The notes under the pieces were generated by a model. The model saw only the letters and a list, made by a program, of their open reading frames with translations. It searched no databases and was not told where the DNA came from. 64,000 nt of DNA, taken from NCBI GenBank assembly GCA_004020875.1, contig SAPZ01000022.1, positions 1 through 64,000 on the forward strand, written 5' to 3'. Both the position numbers and the translations under genes were made by a program. The DNA comes from Mesorhizobium sp. (GTDB lineage: Bacteria; Pseudomonadota; Alphaproteobacteria; Rhizobiales; Rhizobiaceae). This document shows positions 50,809 through 59,741 of this stretch, one piece after another; the first letter of the stretch is position 1; every line of letters begins with the position of its first letter.

Positions 50809-52206
50809 CTAACGCGCCGCCCGCGAGTGGCGGTTCACGTAATCTTCCACCATTTTTATGTCGGAGGGAAGTATCGTGTATTTTTCGTCGGCTGTCATCA
50901 AGCCGCCTAGCCATGCGGGCAGGGCAGGGGTGACGCCGCTCGCCGCCTCGACCGCTGCCGGGAATTTCGCGGGGTGCGCGGTGCCGAGCACCACCATGGG
51001 CACGGGGCCCGAGGCATGGGCGGCTGCGACATGAACGGCGGCGGCCGTGTGCGGGTCGAGTAGGTAGTTGCTTTTCTCGAGCGTCGCGCGGATGGTGGCT
51101 GCGACCTCGTCCACGGTGGCGCGGCCGGCGTCGAACTCGGCGCGGATGCGCTGGAGCTCGCCTTCCTCGATGCTGAAGGCGCCGGACTGCTTCAGCCCCC
51201 CCATGTAGCGCCGCACCGTTTCGGCATCGCGGCCCGCAGCCTCAAACAGAAGACGTTCGAAATTCGACGACACCTGGATATCCATCGACGGCGAGGTCGT
51301 GGCGAACACGCCCTTCGTGCGGTATTCGCCGCTCGCCAATGTGCGCGCCAGGATGTCGTTGTCGTTGGTGGCGATGATAAGCCGCTCGATCGGCAGGCCC
51401 ATGCGCTTGGCGGCATAACCGGCGAAGATGTCCCCGAAATTGCCGGTCGGCACGGTGAAGGAGACCGGTCGGTCCGGCGCGCCAAGCGACAGCGCGGACG
51501 AGAAATAATAGACGATCTGGGCCATGATGCGGGCCCAGTTGATCGAATTGACGCCCGAAAGCGACACGCGGTCGCGAAAGGCGTGGTCGTTGAACATGTC
51601 CTTCACCAGGCCCTGGCAGTCGTCGAAATTGCCTTCGACCGACAGCGCGTGGACGTTCGCTGCGCTCGACGTCGTCATCTGCCGCTGCTGCACCGGCGAG
51701 ACCTTGCCATGCGGGAAAAGGATGAAGATGTCGGTGCGGTCGCGGCCGGCGAAGGCGTCGATCGCGGCACCCCCGGTGTCGCCCGAGGTCGCGCCGACGA
51801 TGGTGGCGCGCTGGCCGCGCTCGGAAAGCACGTGATCCATCAGCCGCGCCAGCAACTGCATCGCCACGTCCTTGAAGGCCAGCGTCGGGCCGTGGAACAG
51901 CTCGAGGATGAAGGTGTTCTTCCCGGTCTGCACCAGCGGGCAGACGGCCTCATGCCGGAACGTCGCATAGGCCTCGCGCACCAGCCGCTCGAAGACCGGC
52001 GCCGCGATCTCGCCGCCGAGGAAGGGCGTCAGCACGCGGATGGCAAGGTCCGGATAGGCGAGCCCGCGCATGGCGCGGATGTCGGCGGCGGAAAACCTCG
52101 GCCATTCGCGCGGCACGTAAAGCCCGCCGTCGCGCGCCAGGCCGGCCAGCACCGCGTCTGAAAATCCAAGCGCGGGCGCGTCGCCGCGGGTACTCACATA
52201 TTGCAT
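50809..52206 (-). CDS. thrC: Threonine synthase
   Basis: A 465-residue PLP enzyme that converts O-phosphohomoserine to threonine. Features: MQYVSTRGDAPALGFSDAVL and FHGPTLAFKDVAMQLLA, where K binds PLP, then TSGDTGGAAIDAFAGRD and the long-form KMGL-less C-terminus. This is the Gram-negative long form. ATG 52206 gives the normal start; 52242 would add 12 residues. It is probably the first gene of a thrC-M16-GNAT transcript. thrB is at 41555. Confidence 0.96.
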   Translation of the reverse strand: MQYVSTRGDAPALGFSDAVLAGLARDGGLYVPREWPRFSAADIRAMRGLAYPDLAIRVLTPFLGGEIAAPVFERLVREAYATFRHEAVCPLVQTGKNTFILELFHGPTLAFKDVAMQLLARLMDHVLSERGQRATIVGATSGDTGGAAIDAFAGRDRTDIFILFPHGKVSPVQQRQMTTSSAANVHALSVEGNFDDCQGLVKDMFNDHAFRDRVSLSGVNSINWARIMAQIVYYFSSALSLGAPDRPVSFTVPTGNFGDIFAGYAAKRMGLPIERLIIATNDNDILARTLASGEYRTKGVFATTSPSMDIQVSSNFERLLFEAAGRDAETVRRYMGGLKQSGAFSIEEGELQRIRAEFDAGRATVDEVAATIRATLEKSNYLLDPHTAAAVHVAAAHASGPVPMVVLGTAHPAKFPAAVEAASGVTPALPAWLGGLMTADEKYTILPSDIKMVEDYVNRHSRAAR

Positions 52207-52334
52207 CGTAAAAGGCCCATTGCTGCCGTTCACGTCATCCACGGCAATTGGTTAATTTTCCGAGCCGGCTCAGTCGCATTTTTGCCGCGCGGTTGCTATA
52301 CGTCACCGGCTTTGTGAGAGGGAAGTGCAGTTTC

Positions 52335-53078
52335 ATGGCGTTTTATTCGGTCAACCGTCGTCTTGTCGCGGGTCTGGCGCTCACCGGCTTTATGCTCGCC
52401 GCCGCCGGCTGCCAATCGAGCGACAATGGTATTCTGAACCTCGGTTTCGGCAAGAAGAGCGATCCGACCGCGCCGCCACCGCCGCAGGATCCCAAGATAC
52501 TCGCCAGCCAGTTGCGTGCCTATTGCCCGAAAGTGACGCTGCGCGACGGCACCGCCTATTTCAACACCTATGCCAAGGGCGCGGCGGCGAAGCCCAAGAA
52601 AAAGAAGCTCGATTCCGCGGCCGAAGCCGAGGCGGCCGCCGCCGCTGCGGCCCAGACCGGACCCAACGGTCAGCCGGTCGATCCCGCTCACGATCCGTCC
52701 AAGATCATCTACCAGGCCTCGATTTCGGACATGACGCGCGACTGCACCCATGCTAACGGCCAGCTGTCGATGAAGATCGCCGTCGCGGGCAAGGTCGTGC
52801 CGGGTCCGATGTTCGCTCCCGGAACCGTCACCATGCCGATCCGCATCGCCGTCCAGCACGGCGACGAGGTGCTTTATTCGCAGCTCCACCAGTACCAGGT
52901 GCAGGTCACAGATCCGACTGCCGCAACCCAATTCGTCTTCACCGACGCCAATGTCGTTGTGCCGGAGCCTTCCGCAAAAGATTACCAGGCCTATGCGGGC
53001 TTTGACGAGAACACGCCCGCCGCCTCGGCGAACAAGACGAAAGGCAAGCGGAAGAAGCGCGCTCCGGCGACGAACTAA
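52335..53078 (+). CDS. Lipoprotein of unknown function with alanine-rich linker
   Basis: A 247-residue lipoprotein. Signal peptide and lipobox LAAAGC (Cys at about 27), then a spacer PTAPPPPQDPK, a small conserved-looking domain AYCPKVTLRDGTAYFNTYAK, an Ala/Glu-rich low-complexity stretch (near 95-115), and a second domain SKIIYQASISDMTRDCTHANGQLSMKIAVAGKVVPGP. The C-terminus is basic. I do not recognise it by name. ATG 52335 follows AGGGAAG. Divergent from thrC. Confidence 0.8.
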   Translation: MAFYSVNRRLVAGLALTGFMLAAAGCQSSDNGILNLGFGKKSDPTAPPPPQDPKILASQLRAYCPKVTLRDGTAYFNTYAKGAAAKPKKKKLDSAAEAEAAAAAAAQTGPNGQPVDPAHDPSKIIYQASISDMTRDCTHANGQLSMKIAVAGKVVPGPMFAPGTVTMPIRIAVQHGDEVLYSQLHQYQVQVTDPTAATQFVFTDANVVVPEPSAKDYQAYAGFDENTPAASANKTKGKRKKRAPATN

Positions 53079-53119
53079 TGTCTGCATTCATCGACGCCCG
53101 GTCGTAGCCTGGTGGGTGG

Positions 53120-54682
53120 CTACTCCGGCAACCCGGCTGCCCGCAGCGCGGAGCCAAGAGCCTCCGCGAGCGCGGGCGCGCAATTAACGCCGGCAAACTG
53201 CCGGCTGTAGCGGAAGGCCGGCTGAAGCTCGATCACGCGAGCGGCGGCCGCCTTCGCTTCGTCCAACCGGCCAAGCCTGGCCAGCGCGGCCGCCAATTGC
53301 ACATAGGTGATGCTATGTGCCGGATTGGCTTGGACGGACTTGTAGGCAGCACGACAAGCCTCTTCGTAGCGGCCGCGCAACAAATGGCTCATCGCCTGTG
53401 CGTCAAATGCGGCCCAGGCCCACGAATCGAATGGGCTCAGTCGCAAGCCCTGCTTGCTCCATTCTATCGCTCGCTCCGCTTCGCCGCTCCATCCGAGAAC
53501 GACGCTGCCAAGGATGTAAGTCAGGGCCGAGGACGGGCTGATGGCGAGGGCGGCTTCCAATGCCGCGAACGCACCGGCACGATCATGTGCATCCATTCCG
53601 ATGGAAAAGCCCGCCCATGTCAGGGCAAGAGCATCGTCCTGTCCGTGGACGATGGCCGACCGCGCGTGGCGGATCGAAGACGCGCGGTTGATCTCCTGCA
53701 GGCCGGCGCGAAGGAACAGGCAGTGATGGCACATCGCGGCATTGCCATGCGCCAGCGCATAGGTAGGTTCGAGCGCGATCGCACGCTCGAGAAGGACGAG
53801 CGCTCTGGTCACTTGCTCCGGCATGCCTGAATCGACATCAGGCTGAGCCTGCAGCACGAGATCGTATGCGTCGAGGCTATCGGGGCGTTTGCGTCTGACA
53901 CGTTCGATCTCGGCCTTCCGCACGCTTGGCGCAATCGCGCCCACTGCTGCCAGCGCGATCTCGTCTTGGAGCGCGAAGATGTCGTCGGAGCTGCGGTCAT
54001 AGCGCTCGGCCCAGACATGGGCGCCGGTCGAAGCATCGATCATCTGCGCTGTAACCCGCACACTATGGCCGGCCTTGCGCACACTGCCTTCGAGCACATA
54101 GCGAACCCCAAGCTCGCGGCCGACCTGCTTCACGTCGACGGCGCGACCCTTGTAGGAGAGCGTCGAGTTTCGCGCGATGACGAATAGCCATTTGATCCGC
54201 GCCAGGCCCGTGATGATGTCGTCCACCATCCCATCGGCAAAATATTCCTGTTGGGGGTCGCCGCTCAAATTCGAGAACGGCAAGACGGCGACGGACGGCT
54301 TTTCAGGCAAGCTCGGTCCCGACGTGGCGCCGGTGGCGGCCGCGGTTTCGGGATCGTTGGTGGCGACGGCGGGTCCGACATAGCGGTAGCCGCGGCGCGG
54401 CAATGTTTCGATCCAGTCCGCGACATTCGCCGCATCGGCCAATGTCCGGCGCAAGGCTGCGATCTGAACCGTCAGATTGTTGTCGGCAACCGCCGATCCC
54501 CCCCAGCCGGCGTCGATCAGCGCGTCCTTGGACACGGGTTGGCCAGCGTTCTGGATCAGCAGTCGCAGCAGCGCGACGGCGCGCTGCCCAAGCATAGTCG
54601 GCTCATCTCCGCAAAAGAGAATGCCCACCTCCGGATCGAGGTGAAAAGACCCAAAGCGGTAGACCTCGCGCCTGACTGTCAT
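53120..54682 (-). CDS. Winged-helix transcriptional regulator with TPR-type C-terminus
   Basis: A 520-residue soluble regulator. The N-terminal OmpR/CadC-type winged helix (residues 1-100) includes GDEPTMLGQRAVALLRLLI, DNNLTVQIAALRRTL and WIETLPRRGYRYVGP. A TolB/adenylate-cyclase-like segment PSVAVLPFSNLSGDPQQEYFADGM covers about 130-260, and TPR-like repeats fill 290-500. No TM helix separates the parts. Such proteins respond to small molecules or partner proteins. It is divergent from a cupin, with direct repeats between them. Confidence 0.87.
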   Translation of the reverse strand: MTVRREVYRFGSFHLDPEVGILFCGDEPTMLGQRAVALLRLLIQNAGQPVSKDALIDAGWGGSAVADNNLTVQIAALRRTLADAANVADWIETLPRRGYRYVGPAVATNDPETAAATGATSGPSLPEKPSVAVLPFSNLSGDPQQEYFADGMVDDIITGLARIKWLFVIARNSTLSYKGRAVDVKQVGRELGVRYVLEGSVRKAGHSVRVTAQMIDASTGAHVWAERYDRSSDDIFALQDEIALAAVGAIAPSVRKAEIERVRRKRPDSLDAYDLVLQAQPDVDSGMPEQVTRALVLLERAIALEPTYALAHGNAAMCHHCLFLRAGLQEINRASSIRHARSAIVHGQDDALALTWAGFSIGMDAHDRAGAFAALEAALAISPSSALTYILGSVVLGWSGEAERAIEWSKQGLRLSPFDSWAWAAFDAQAMSHLLRGRYEEACRAAYKSVQANPAHSITYVQLAAALARLGRLDEAKAAAARVIELQPAFRYSRQFAGVNCAPALAEALGSALRAAGLPE

Positions 54683-54727
54683 TGGAGTCTTTTAGCAAAT
54701 TTTTGGCAACCAATTCACGACTTTCCC

Positions 54728-54754
54728 GCGTGAGCGGCCGATGTTGCGTGAACG
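54728..54754. promoter_or_regulatory. Direct repeats upstream of the cupin gene
   Basis: GCGTGAGCG at 54728-54736 and GCGTGAACG at 54746-54754 match at 8 of 9 positions and start 18 bases apart. OmpR-type proteins often bind direct repeats, so this could be the operator of the adjacent regulator. Confidence 0.35.
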
Positions 54755-54771
54755 CTTGCCAGAAACAAGCG
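54753..54771 (+). promoter_or_regulatory. Small inverted repeat in the cupin leader
   Basis: CGCTTG at 54753-54758 pairs with CAAGCG at 54766-54771 across seven bases. It overlaps the end of the direct repeat and ends 7 bases before the GAGGAGG ribosome binding site. It could be an operator half or an mRNA hairpin. Confidence 0.3.
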
Positions 54772-54790
54772 CCTGTCAGAGGAGGATCAT

Positions 54791-55252
54791 ATGAGCGCTG
54801 ATGCCGTCATCCGCATGCCCGACCAGAAGAAGGGTGTCATATTGCGTGGCCACCCCATGGCTTTCCTCGTCACCGACGAAAATACCAGGCATACGAGCAT
54901 GTTCGATTGGACGATCCCGCCGGAGTTCGCCACGGGGCGGCATGTTCACCGGGTGCAGGAGGAGACCTTCTACCTGCTCGAAGGCGAGTGTGAGTGGCAT
55001 GTCGGTGACAGGACGATCCGTGCAACGCCGGGAACCTTCCTGTTCATCCCGCCGGGGGTGCCGCACAACATTACCAATGTCAGCGAGAAGCCCGCACGCG
55101 TGCTGATGACCGTCTCTCCGCCTGGCCACGAGCATTATTTCGAAGAACTGGCCGAACTGGCGGCGCATGGAGCGCCGGATCCGAAGGCGCTCGCCGAGCT
55201 GCGGAACCGCTACGATACAGACCAACTCTCGACTCTGACCACGCGCGCGTAA
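54791..55252 (+). CDS. Cupin domain protein
   Basis: A 153-residue single-domain cupin. The metal-binding motif is in FATGRHVHRVQEETFYLLEGE, and PGTFLFIPPGVPHNITN carries the second His of the fold. It could be a dioxygenase, isomerase or binding protein; the metal ligands (His, His, Glu, His) are all present. ATG 54791 follows GAGGAGGATC. Probably controlled by the divergent regulator. Confidence 0.88.
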   Translation: MSADAVIRMPDQKKGVILRGHPMAFLVTDENTRHTSMFDWTIPPEFATGRHVHRVQEETFYLLEGECEWHVGDRTIRATPGTFLFIPPGVPHNITNVSEKPARVLMTVSPPGHEHYFEELAELAAHGAPDPKALAELRNRYDTDQLSTLTTRA

Positions 55253-55268
55253 GCAGTTTCTCAGGCTT

Positions 55269-55958
55269 CTAGGCGTCTTCCGACCACTGCGACAGCGCCG
55301 CGATCGTGCTGTTGAGCTCCGCCCAGCGCCGGATCACCGTCTCGGCGCCGGCCTCGGTCAGTGCGTCGGCATGGCCCGGATAGCTATGCCCCGCGCCGGT
55401 GAAGCCGATGACGCGCATGCCGGCCGCCCTGGCGCCGGCGATGCCGTGCACGGAATCCTCGATGACGAAAGTGTTCTTCGGGTTGGCGCCGAGCTTCTCC
55501 GCGGCGTAGAGGAACACGTCCGGCGCGGGCTTGGTCTTCTTGCTGGGAATGTCCAGCCCCGAAAAGATCCGGCCGGCGAAGAACGGCAGCAGCCGCACCT
55601 TCTCCAACATGAATTCGACCCGCTCCGTGCGCGAGTTGGAGCAGACGGCGCGCGGCGCGGTGACGGCCGCGACCGCCTCGCGGGCGCCGTCGATGATGCG
55701 CACGTCGCTGCGCAGCTTCCGGTCGACCAATTCCTCGGCGCGGTCGATCAGCGAGGCCTGGAACGGAATGTGCGACTTCTCCTCGAGCCGCAGCATGATG
55801 TCCTTGAAGGTCAGTCCCGCATAGGTCTCGGAAATCTCATCCGCCGAGATCTCGAATCCGGCCGATGTCAGAAGCTCGGCCTCGACGCGCGCGGCGATGA
55901 TTTCGGAATCGACGAGCACGCCGTCGCAATCGAAGATGACAAGATCTGGCTGGGGCAT
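55269..55958 (-). CDS. HAD hydrolase, beta-phosphoglucomutase/GPP-like
   Basis: A 229-residue HAD phosphatase with nucleophile motif IFDCDGVLVDSE at 8-19, the Ser/Thr motif in VCSNSRTERVEFML, the Lys of SKKTKPAPDVFLYAA and the acidic motif FVIEDSVHGIAGARAAG. The alpha-helical cap type 1 fits small sugar or glycerol phosphates, but the substrate is not determined. ATG 55958 has GGA upstream. Convergent with the cupin gene and divergent from ccrM. Confidence 0.9.
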   Translation of the reverse strand: MPQPDLVIFDCDGVLVDSEIIAARVEAELLTSAGFEISADEISETYAGLTFKDIMLRLEEKSHIPFQASLIDRAEELVDRKLRSDVRIIDGAREAVAAVTAPRAVCSNSRTERVEFMLEKVRLLPFFAGRIFSGLDIPSKKTKPAPDVFLYAAEKLGANPKNTFVIEDSVHGIAGARAAGMRVIGFTGAGHSYPGHADALTEAGAETVIRRWAELNSTIAALSQWSEDA

Positions 55959-56131
55959 GGCAATCCGAAGACGTTGGGGAGGGGGCCTGACTGGCTCAAG
56001 CGGCGCGGCATACACCAACGGGCCGGTTCGCGCAAACTTCGGCGGCCACGCGGCAGTCCTTCACCGAATGTTTACGCTGATCGGTAACCATAACAGCCAG
56101 TAAACCGTAACGCGTTTGTTTGGGTGTTTTG

Positions 56132-57265
56132 ATGTCTGCCGTGCGTCTTCTCGACGAGCTTTCCCACGCCCCTCTTAAGTCCGAATGGCTGGACACGATC
56201 CTGAAGGGCGATTGCGTCGCCGCCCTCGACCGGCTGCCGGAAAAGTCGGTCGACATCATCTTCGCCGATCCGCCCTACAATCTGCAGCTGGACGGCGACC
56301 TGCACCGGCCCGACCAGTCCAAGGTCGACGCCGTTGACGATGACTGGGACCGGTTCGAGAGCTTCGAGGCTTATGACGCCTTCACCCGCGCCTGGCTGCT
56401 CGCGGCGCGCCGTGTGCTGAAGCCCAGCGGCACCATCTGGGTCATCGGCTCCTACCACAACATCTTCCGCGTCGGCGCCCGCATGCAGGATCTCGGCTTC
56501 TGGATCCTCAACGACATCGTCTGGCGCAAGACCAACCCGATGCCGAATTTCCGCGGCCGCCGCTTCCAGAACGCGCATGAGACGATGATCTGGGCCTCGC
56601 GCGACCAGAAGGCCAAGGGCTACACCTTCAACTACGAAGCGCTGAAGGCGTCGAACGACGATCTACAGATGCGCTCCGACTGGCTGTTCCCGATCTGCAC
56701 CGGGGGCGAGCGCCTGAAGGACGAGAACGGCAACAAGCTGCATCCGACGCAGAAGCCTGAGGCGCTGCTGGCCCGCATCATGATGGCCTCGACCAAGCCG
56801 GGCGACGTCGTGCTCGATCCCTTCTTCGGCTCGGGCACCACGGGCGCCGTCGCCAAGCGTCTCGGCCGCCATTTCGTGGGCATCGAGCGCGAGCAGGCCT
56901 ATATCGACGCCGCCAATGAGCGCATCGCCGCGGTGCGCCCGTTGGAAAGCGCCGATCTCACCGTGCTTTCCGGCAAGCGCGCCGAACCGCGCGTGGCCTT
57001 CGTCAGCCTGATCGATACCGGCCTTATGGCGCCCGGCGCCACCCTCTACGACGCCAAGAAGCGCTGGGCGGCAAAGGTGCGCGCCGACGGCACGCTGGCG
57101 ATCGGCGACAGCGCCGGCTCCATCCACAAGATCGGCGCCGAGGTGCAGGGGCTCGACGCCTGCAACGGCTGGACCTTCTGGCATTATGAGCGCAGCGGCG
57201 GTCTGACCCCGATCGACGAACTGCGCCGCATTGCCCGCCTCGGCATGGAGCGGGCAGGGGGCTGA
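56132..57265 (+). CDS. ccrM: Cell-cycle DNA adenine methyltransferase CcrM
   Basis: A 377-residue beta-class N6-adenine methyltransferase, which methylates GANTC sites in alphaproteobacterial cell-cycle control. Catalytic motif DPPYNLQLDGDL is near residues 46-57, and the SAM-binding motif DPFFGSGTTGAVAKRLGR near 231-248. A C-terminal domain (ATLYDAKKRWAAKVRADG and later WTFWHYERSGGLTPID) is the extra part characteristic of CcrM. No restriction enzyme lies beside it, as expected for a solitary methylase. ATG 56132 was chosen over TTG 56120. Confidence 0.95.
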   Translation: MSAVRLLDELSHAPLKSEWLDTILKGDCVAALDRLPEKSVDIIFADPPYNLQLDGDLHRPDQSKVDAVDDDWDRFESFEAYDAFTRAWLLAARRVLKPSGTIWVIGSYHNIFRVGARMQDLGFWILNDIVWRKTNPMPNFRGRRFQNAHETMIWASRDQKAKGYTFNYEALKASNDDLQMRSDWLFPICTGGERLKDENGNKLHPTQKPEALLARIMMASTKPGDVVLDPFFGSGTTGAVAKRLGRHFVGIEREQAYIDAANERIAAVRPLESADLTVLSGKRAEPRVAFVSLIDTGLMAPGATLYDAKKRWAAKVRADGTLAIGDSAGSIHKIGAEVQGLDACNGWTFWHYERSGGLTPIDELRRIARLGMERAGG

Positions 57266-57274
57266 ATCAACACT

Positions 57275-57304
57275 TGAACGGATCGCTGCAAGCGATTCAG
57301 TTCA
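57275..57304. terminator. Hairpin between convergent ccrM and HAD genes
   Basis: ATCGCT (57282-57287) and AGCGAT (57291-57296) pair perfectly around GCA, and outer TGAAC/GTTCA extend the stem with small bulges. No T-run is present. It could end transcription from both sides. Confidence 0.4.
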
Positions 57305-57913
57305 GGCCACAATCCCGAGCCGTTCAAGGTCCGCTTTAAGCGTCGGGGCGTCGGTGAATAGCACCGCCCGCCAGCCGGCCGCCTTGGCGCCGTCGACATT
57401 CTTCTGGCTGTCGTCGATGAACAGCGATGCCGCCGGATCGAGCCCGAAGGACGCGACGTGGTGGTCGTAGATGGCGCGGTCCGGCTTGATCAGGCCGATG
57501 TCGCCGGAGACGGTGACGCCGCGCGGCTTCTCCAGGAACGGAAAACGGGCGCGCGCCTCGCGGAACGTGTCCGACGCCCAATTGGTGAGCAGCGTCACGT
57601 CGCGGCCGTCATCGATCAGGTTCTCCAGAAGCGCGACGCTGTCTTCATAGGCGTGCGGCGCCATCTCGTGCCAGTAGCGGCGGAAATTGCGGATGTTCTC
57701 GGCATGGCCGGGATGCTCGGCGATCAGCAGCGCTTCGGCTTCTTCCCAGGTCCGGCCGCGATCCTGCTCGAGATTCCAGGCGCTGGTGCAGACATTGTCG
57801 AAGAACCATTTCCGCTCCCCGGCATCCGGGATCAGGCGGCTGAACGGGATGTCCGGATCGTAATGAACCAGCACCTTGCCGATGTCGAACACGATATGGC
57901 GTATTTCGGTCAT
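57302..57913 (-). CDS. HAD family phosphatase (YihX-like)
   Basis: A 203-residue HAD enzyme. The first motif is VFDIGKVLVHYDPD (near 8-21), where the usual catalytic DxD pattern reads DIGKV, as in YihX-type sugar phosphatases. TLLTNWASDTFREARARFPFL and LFIDDSQKNVDGAKAAGWRAV complete it. The second Asp of DxD is Gly in this protein, which is unusual for a phosphatase and raises doubt about activity. No partner is clear. Convergent with ccrM. Confidence 0.85.
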   Translation of the reverse strand: MTEIRHIVFDIGKVLVHYDPDIPFSRLIPDAGERKWFFDNVCTSAWNLEQDRGRTWEEAEALLIAEHPGHAENIRNFRRYWHEMAPHAYEDSVALLENLIDDGRDVTLLTNWASDTFREARARFPFLEKPRGVTVSGDIGLIKPDRAIYDHHVASFGLDPAASLFIDDSQKNVDGAKAAGWRAVLFTDAPTLKADLERLGIVA

Positions 57914-57923
57914 TGCATGCCTT

Positions 57924-59045
57924 TCAATGCGAGTTCCGTCTCTTGGTCGCGCCTGGTATGGCCGCCTCGATTACCTTTTTCATGACGGTGGGCAGCGCTT
58001 CCCCGGAAATTTCATGGGCCAGCGACCAGAAATGTCCCGACGGCGCATCGCCTATGACTCTGGCATGGAAGATTTCGAGTTCGAGCGCGAAATGGGTGAA
58101 GACGTGCCCGATCTGTCCGGCGCGCCGCCAATCGGCGGGAAAGGGCGCGGCGTCGGCCGTCGTGGCGCCGTCGACCCGCGCCGTCCAGCCCGTGGTCGGC
58201 ACTTCTGTCATGCCGCCGAGCAAGCCTTTCTCCGGCCGCTTGCGCAGCAGGATGGCGCCGTCAACGCGCTCGGCGACGAAGGCCGCACCCCTGCGCAGTG
58301 GCTTGTCGTCCTTGGGCAGGCGGACCGGAAAACGCTCTGGATCGCCCGTGAGAATGGCGCTGCAATGCTCGTGGACTGGGCAAAGCATGCAGCGCGGCCG
58401 TTTTGGCGTGCAGATCGTCGCGCCGAGATCCATCATCGCCTGGGCAAAATCGCCCGGCCGCCTTTGCGGCACAAGCTTCTCAACCACCGCGCGGATTTCC
58501 GGCTTGGCTTCGCTGAGCGGCGTTTCGACCGAATAGAGACGGGTCACGACCCGCTCGACATTGCCGTCGACGACCGCCGCCGGCCGGTCGAAGGCGATCG
58601 CCGCGATCGCCGCCGCGGTATAGGCGCCGATGCCCGGCAATTCGCGCAGGGCCGCCTCGGTGTCAGGAAAGCGGCCGCCTTTCAGTGTGACAAGGTCGGC
58701 GCAGGCCTTCAGGTTGCGCGCCCTGGAATAGTAGCCGAGCCCGGCCCAGGCCTTCATAACGTCTTCGGCAGGCGCCGCCGCCAGCGCCTCGACCGTCGGC
58801 CATTTCTCGACAAAATTGCGGAAATAGGCTTTCACCGCCTCGACCGTGGTCTGCTGCAGCATCACCTCGGACATCCAGACACGATAGGGATCGGGCCTGA
58901 TCCCACGCGCGAACGCGCCGGGCGTGACGCGCCAGGGCAGGTCGCGATGATGCGCGTCGTACCAGGCGAGCAGGCGAGACGCGATGCCCGTGTCTTCGGA
59001 CGCGGCCTTCTGTGATGCCTTGCGGGTCTGGTCGAGGGGTGCCAT
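57924..59045 (-). CDS. mutY: A/G-specific adenine glycosylase
   Basis: A 373-residue DNA repair enzyme that removes adenine mispaired with 8-oxoguanine. Helix-hairpin-helix LPGIGAYTAAAIAAIAF (near 125-141) with the catalytic Asp in AVVDGNVERV, the N-terminal catalytic Glu in WMSEVMLQQTTV, the iron-sulfur ligands CTPKRPRCMLCPVHEHC, and a C-terminal NUDIX-like recognition domain (ILLRKRPEKGLLGGMTEVP). ATG 59045 is chosen; the DUF721 gene begins 32 bases away on the other strand. Confidence 0.95.
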   Translation of the reverse strand: MAPLDQTRKASQKAASEDTGIASRLLAWYDAHHRDLPWRVTPGAFARGIRPDPYRVWMSEVMLQQTTVEAVKAYFRNFVEKWPTVEALAAAPAEDVMKAWAGLGYYSRARNLKACADLVTLKGGRFPDTEAALRELPGIGAYTAAAIAAIAFDRPAAVVDGNVERVVTRLYSVETPLSEAKPEIRAVVEKLVPQRRPGDFAQAMMDLGATICTPKRPRCMLCPVHEHCSAILTGDPERFPVRLPKDDKPLRRGAAFVAERVDGAILLRKRPEKGLLGGMTEVPTTGWTARVDGATTADAAPFPADWRRAGQIGHVFTHFALELEIFHARVIGDAPSGHFWSLAHEISGEALPTVMKKVIEAAIPGATKRRNSH

Positions 59046-59077
59046 TGATCGGATGAGCTGGGAACTGGAGAACGCAC

Positions 59078-59587
59078 ATGGCAGGGAAAAGGGCCTTCGG
59101 CAATCCCGTTCCGGTGAGCGATCTCGCGACCGAGATCCTCGATCCGGTGCTGAAGAAGCGCGCCGGCATCTCAATCGGGCTGGTGCAATCCTGGGAGGAA
59201 ATCGCCGGGCCGCGCCTGGCCACCCATTCGCGGCCCGAAAAAATCCAGTGGCCGCGCCGCCTGCACGAGGACGACCCGTTCGAGCCGGCGACGCTGATCA
59301 TCGCCTGCGAAGGCATGGCGGCGCTGCATCTGCAGCATGAGGCCGGCGAGGTTATCAACCGCGTCAACGCTTTCCTGGGTTTCAACGCCATCGGCCGCAT
59401 CAAGATCCTGCAAAAACCGGTGCTTTCGCAAAAGGCGCGGCCGAAGCCGGCGCCGCGAGCCTTGACCGAGCCCGAGAAATTGAAGCTCGCGCATCTGGTC
59501 GGCAAGATAGAGGACGACGGCCTGCGCGCCTCCCTGGAGCGGCTCGGCGCCACAATTATAGGTGAAAGGAAGCCCAAAGGGTCGTAA
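59078..59587 (+). CDS. DUF721 (DciA-like) domain protein
   Basis: A 169-residue protein: N-terminal KKRAGISIGLVQSWEEIAGPRLATHSRPEKI and LIIACEGMAALHLQHEAGEVINRVNAFLG fit DUF721, related to DciA, a loader of the replicative helicase DnaB. In rhizobia the helicase-loading role is inferred. The C-terminal third is charged and less conserved. Divergent from mutY. Confidence 0.85.
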   Translation: MAGKRAFGNPVPVSDLATEILDPVLKKRAGISIGLVQSWEEIAGPRLATHSRPEKIQWPRRLHEDDPFEPATLIIACEGMAALHLQHEAGEVINRVNAFLGFNAIGRIKILQKPVLSQKARPKPAPRALTEPEKLKLAHLVGKIEDDGLRASLERLGATIIGERKPKGS

Positions 59588-59741
59588 GAAGCGTCCTGAA
59601 TGCGTCACCAATCTCGCGCATTCGTGATGCTCAGGATCAAGTTTCGCGATTGGATTGGGGATCGCGATGCCTTAATTCGCGCCAACTCTCGTCTTTTCTA
59701 GCCCTCGCATTGCAAGATCTAACCGATATCAGGTGATTCGC

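Noticed and set aside
56080..56131. CtrA boxes upstream of ccrM
   Set aside because: GTAACC and GTAAACC occur, but the spacing (16 bases between the GTAA elements) does not fit the TTAA-N7-TTAA consensus.
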